In this document: positions 61,926 to 64,000 of the stretch, piece after piece | Layout: every line of letters begins with the position of its first letter | Numbering within the stretch: the stretch's first letter is position 1 | NCBI RefSeq assembly: GCF_014190915.1 | Contig: NZ_JACHVU010000001.1 | Coordinates: 124,001-188,000 of the forward strand | Source of the DNA: Mycolicibacterium iranicum | GTDB taxonomy: Bacteria; Actinomycetota; Actinomycetes; Mycobacteriales; Mycobacteriaceae | Reading direction: 5' to 3' | DNA length: 64,000 nucleotides | The notes under the pieces: model-generated | The model's input: only the letters and a program-made list of their open reading frames with translations | What the model was told of the DNA's origin: nothing | The model's database searches: none | Translations under genes and position numbers: made by a program

Positions 61926-63167
61926 ATGACCCAGCCCGCCGAGCAGTTCCGGGACGCGCCGATCTTCGACGCCGATCAGCACATGTACGAGACGCCGGAA
62001 TCGCTGACGAAGTTCCTGCCGGACAGGTTCTCCCGGGCCGTGCAGTTCGCCCAGTTCGGCCGGCACACCCGCATCGTCATCAACAACCGGGTGTCCGACT
62101 TCATCCCGAACCCCACGTTCGACCGCGTCGCCGCCCCGGGCGCGCACGAGAAGTTCTTCGCCGGCCAGAACACCGAGGGGCTCACGCTGCGCGAGATGCA
62201 GGGGCCGGCGATCGCGGCACCGGCGGCCACCCGCAACCCCGTCGACCGGGTGGCCGAGCTCGACCGACAGGGTGTGCGCGAGGCGCTGAACTATCCGACG
62301 CTGGCCAGCCTCATCGAACACGCCACCGCCGAGGATCCGGAGCTGACGCTGGCGGTGGTGCACGCCCTCAACCAGTGGATGCTGGAGCACTGGACCTACG
62401 ACTACGAGGGCCGGGTGTTCTCCACGCCGATCATCAACCTGTCCGAGGTCGAGGGCGCGCAGCGGGAGCTGGAATTCCTGCTCGCCCACGGCGCCAAGGT
62501 GGCCCTGATCAAGCCCGGGCCCGTCCACGGTCTGCGGGGCTGGCGCTCGCCGGCGCTTCCGGAGTTCGATCCGTTCTGGCGTGACGTCGAGGCCGCGGGG
62601 CTGCCGATCGTGCTGCACGCCAGTTATCCGCCGCTCGACGAGTACGTCGGGAAGTGGGAGCCGCCGCACACCCAGAACTTCATGGCGATGAGTGCGTTCC
62701 GCTGGATGGTGCTCGGCCACCGCGAGATCGCCGACATGATCACAAGTCTGATCTGCCACGGCACCCTGACCAGGTTCCCCAGACTGCGCATCGCCAGCGT
62801 CGAGAACGGCAGCTCGTGGATCTTCCCGTTGTTCAGCGACTTCGACGAGCTGGCCAGGAAGATGCCGCAGAACTTCCCCGAACATCCGCTGGAGGTGTTC
62901 CGTCGCAACATCTGGGTCAGCCCGTTCTGGGAGGGCTGCGTCTCCGACGTCGTCAACACCGTCGGCTGGGACAAGGTGCTGTTCGGTTCGGACTATCCGC
63001 ACCCCGAGGGCCTGGCCGAACCGAGAGGATTCTGGAAGTACGCCGAGGGGATGGACGTGCGGCGGACCTATGACTTCATGGGTGACAACGCCCGCCGGTT
63101 CATGGGCCTGCCGATCGCCAACCCCGACCCCGAAGCGGCCAGACCTCCGGTGCTGAGCACCGCCTGA
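61926..63167 (+). CDS. amidohydrolase-2 family metal-dependent hydrolase
   Basis: A 413-residue TIM-barrel amidohydrolase of the ACMSD/gamma-resorcylate decarboxylase group. Metal-ligand motifs are DADQHMYE (D-x-H) at the N-terminus, IVLHASYP (His) mid-protein, and FGSDYPHPEG (Asp) towards the C-terminus. Such proteins hydrolyse or decarboxylate aromatic or steroid-ring products in mycobacteria; the substrate is not identified. The preceding TetR gene is the likely regulator. Confidence 0.88.
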   Translation: MTQPAEQFRDAPIFDADQHMYETPESLTKFLPDRFSRAVQFAQFGRHTRIVINNRVSDFIPNPTFDRVAAPGAHEKFFAGQNTEGLTLREMQGPAIAAPAATRNPVDRVAELDRQGVREALNYPTLASLIEHATAEDPELTLAVVHALNQWMLEHWTYDYEGRVFSTPIINLSEVEGAQRELEFLLAHGAKVALIKPGPVHGLRGWRSPALPEFDPFWRDVEAAGLPIVLHASYPPLDEYVGKWEPPHTQNFMAMSAFRWMVLGHREIADMITSLICHGTLTRFPRLRIASVENGSSWIFPLFSDFDELARKMPQNFPEHPLEVFRRNIWVSPFWEGCVSDVVNTVGWDKVLFGSDYPHPEGLAEPRGFWKYAEGMDVRRTYDFMGDNARRFMGLPIANPDPEAARPPVLSTA

Positions 63168-63193
63168 CGTCGAGCGTGGGTGCTGTGCGCGCC

Positions 63194-63199
63194 TAGACT
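63194..63199 (+). promoter_or_regulatory. -10 element TAGACT, leaderless (cobM)
   Basis: TAGACT lies 8 nt before ATG 63208. Confidence 0.4.
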
Positions 63200-63207
63200 C
63201 CCACCCG

Positions 63208-63987
63208 ATGAATCACCCGGTGCAGTTCGTCGGCGCGGGACCCGGCGCCGCAGATCTGTTGACGGTGCGCGCGTCCCGGCTGCTCGCCGACGCCGACCTG
63301 GTGCTGTATCCGGGGACCTACCTCGACCCCGAGGTGCTCGCGAACTGCTCGCCCACGGCCTCACTCGTCGACACCGGGGATCTCGATCTCGACGCCATCG
63401 TCGCGCGGCTGATCGACGGCCACCGCGCGGGCCTGGCGGTGGTGCGGCTGGTCTCGGGGGACCCGTCGGTGTACTCCGCGGTGTCGGAGCAGACCCGCCG
63501 GCTCGACGCCGCCGCGGTGCCGTGGGAGGTGACTCCGGGCGTGCCCGCCTACGCGGCCGCGGCCGCCAGGGTCGGACGCGAGCTCACCGTGCCGCTGGTC
63601 GCCCAGTCGGTGGTCCTGACCCGCACCCGGGCGCGGTCGACACCGATGCCCGAGACGGAGTCGCTGGCCGCGTTCGCCGCGACCCGCGCCACACTCGTGC
63701 TGCATCTGGCCATCACCCGGATCCGGGAACTGATGGCCCAGATCGAGGGCGACTACGGATCCGACTGCCCCGTGGTGGTCGTGTACCGGGCTTCGCAGCC
63801 GCAGGAGCTCGTGCTGCGCGGGACCGTCGCCGACATCGCCGACGCGGTCGACGCCGCGCAGCTCCGACAGGCGGCGGTCATCCTGGTGGGCAGGGCGCTC
63901 GCGGGCCGGCCCGACCCCGACGCCGGCGAGAGCTACCTGTACGACCCGGCACGCGACCGGTCGGTCAAGCGTGAGGGCCGGATCTGA
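63208..63987 (+). CDS. cobM: precorrin-4 C11-methyltransferase CobM
   Basis: A 259-residue tetrapyrrole methylase. The motifs FVGAGPGAADLLTVRA, VVRLVSGDPSVYSAV and WEVTPGVPAYAAAAA are those of uroporphyrin/corrin methyltransferases, and the overall match is to CobM, which methylates precorrin-4 at C11 in aerobic cobalamin synthesis. The stop shares a base with an ATG (TGATG) that begins another reading frame at 63987, so a further cob gene may follow beyond the window. Confidence 0.88.
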   Translation: MNHPVQFVGAGPGAADLLTVRASRLLADADLVLYPGTYLDPEVLANCSPTASLVDTGDLDLDAIVARLIDGHRAGLAVVRLVSGDPSVYSAVSEQTRRLDAAAVPWEVTPGVPAYAAAAARVGRELTVPLVAQSVVLTRTRARSTPMPETESLAAFAATRATLVLHLAITRIRELMAQIEGDYGSDCPVVVVYRASQPQELVLRGTVADIADAVDAAQLRQAAVILVGRALAGRPDPDAGESYLYDPARDRSVKREGRI

Positions 63988-64000
63988 TGGATTGCGCGGC

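Noticed and set aside
63987..64000. start of another cob gene after cobM
   Set aside because: Only 14 bases remain, so no product can be supported; noted under cobM.

Overview
The window is high-GC actinobacterial DNA and comes from a mycobacterium, most likely a rapid-growing (Mycolicibacterium-type) species. The evidence is a complete ESX-3 type VII secretion locus with its PE/PPE pair, a wax ester synthase/DGAT, a Stf0-type sulfotransferase, several FadE/FadD lipid enzymes and a standalone LigD-type polymerase. The gene order of roughly 4-42 kb follows, in inverted orientation, the M. tuberculosis stretch from memory Rv0269c-Rv0296c (polD2-like, fadD2, fadE6, Rv0272c, Rv0275c/Rv0276, ESX-3, Rv0293c, tam, stf0, sulfatase), with extra blocks inserted. 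Locus names are recalled, not searched.

Region by region. 0-4 kb: partial PAP2 phosphatase, a tandem pair of 160-residue paralogues, an epimerase and a 13E12-type DUF222/HNH protein. 4-9.2 kb: a sulfur block with sulfatase, Stf0, CysD and CysNC. CysD and CysNC are joined by three tandem 32-bp repeats that form a chain of overlapping ten-codon reading frames. 9.2-13.6 kb: a methyltransferase, a divergent ArsR regulator/P1B-4 metal ATPase pair and an alpha/beta hydrolase. 13.6-28.1 kb: the ESX-3 operon on the minus strand, eccA3-eccB3-eccC3-PE5-PPE4-esxG-esxH-espG3-eccD3-mycP3-eccE3, behind a good IdeR box. Its MycP3 has Ala where the subtilase catalytic Ser should be, and its EsxH has Arg at one of the known zinc-ligand positions. 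28.2-34.4 kb: MpaB-type oxygenase, TetR, hydrolase, hydroxyacid dehydrogenase and FadE6. 34.4-38.2 kb: a small three-repeat Gly/Asp peptide, a JmjC/cupin-4 oxygenase, a thioredoxin-like [2Fe-2S] protein and a FAD oxidoreductase, the most promising candidate for an undescribed system. 38-43 kb: MFS exporter, small membrane protein, FadD2 and PolD2. 43-52 kb: orphan STAS protein, a two-subunit acyl-CoA dehydrogenase, a secreted Cys-rich miniprotein, a purine permease, an NADPH flavoprotein reductase, TetR, MFS and LysR. 52-58.6 kb: a polyol/inositol-type catabolic operon with a divergent LacI regulator. 58.7-64 kb: WS/DGAT, a decarboxylating dehydrogenase, TetR, an amidohydrolase and CobM.

A recurring feature is a TANNNT hexamer 6-8 nt upstream of the start codon, the arrangement expected of leaderless mycobacterial transcripts. 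It occurs at 15 genes and was used to choose starts. I saw no tRNA, rRNA, CRISPR array, transposase or phage genes. No gene-free stretch exceeds 300 bases.
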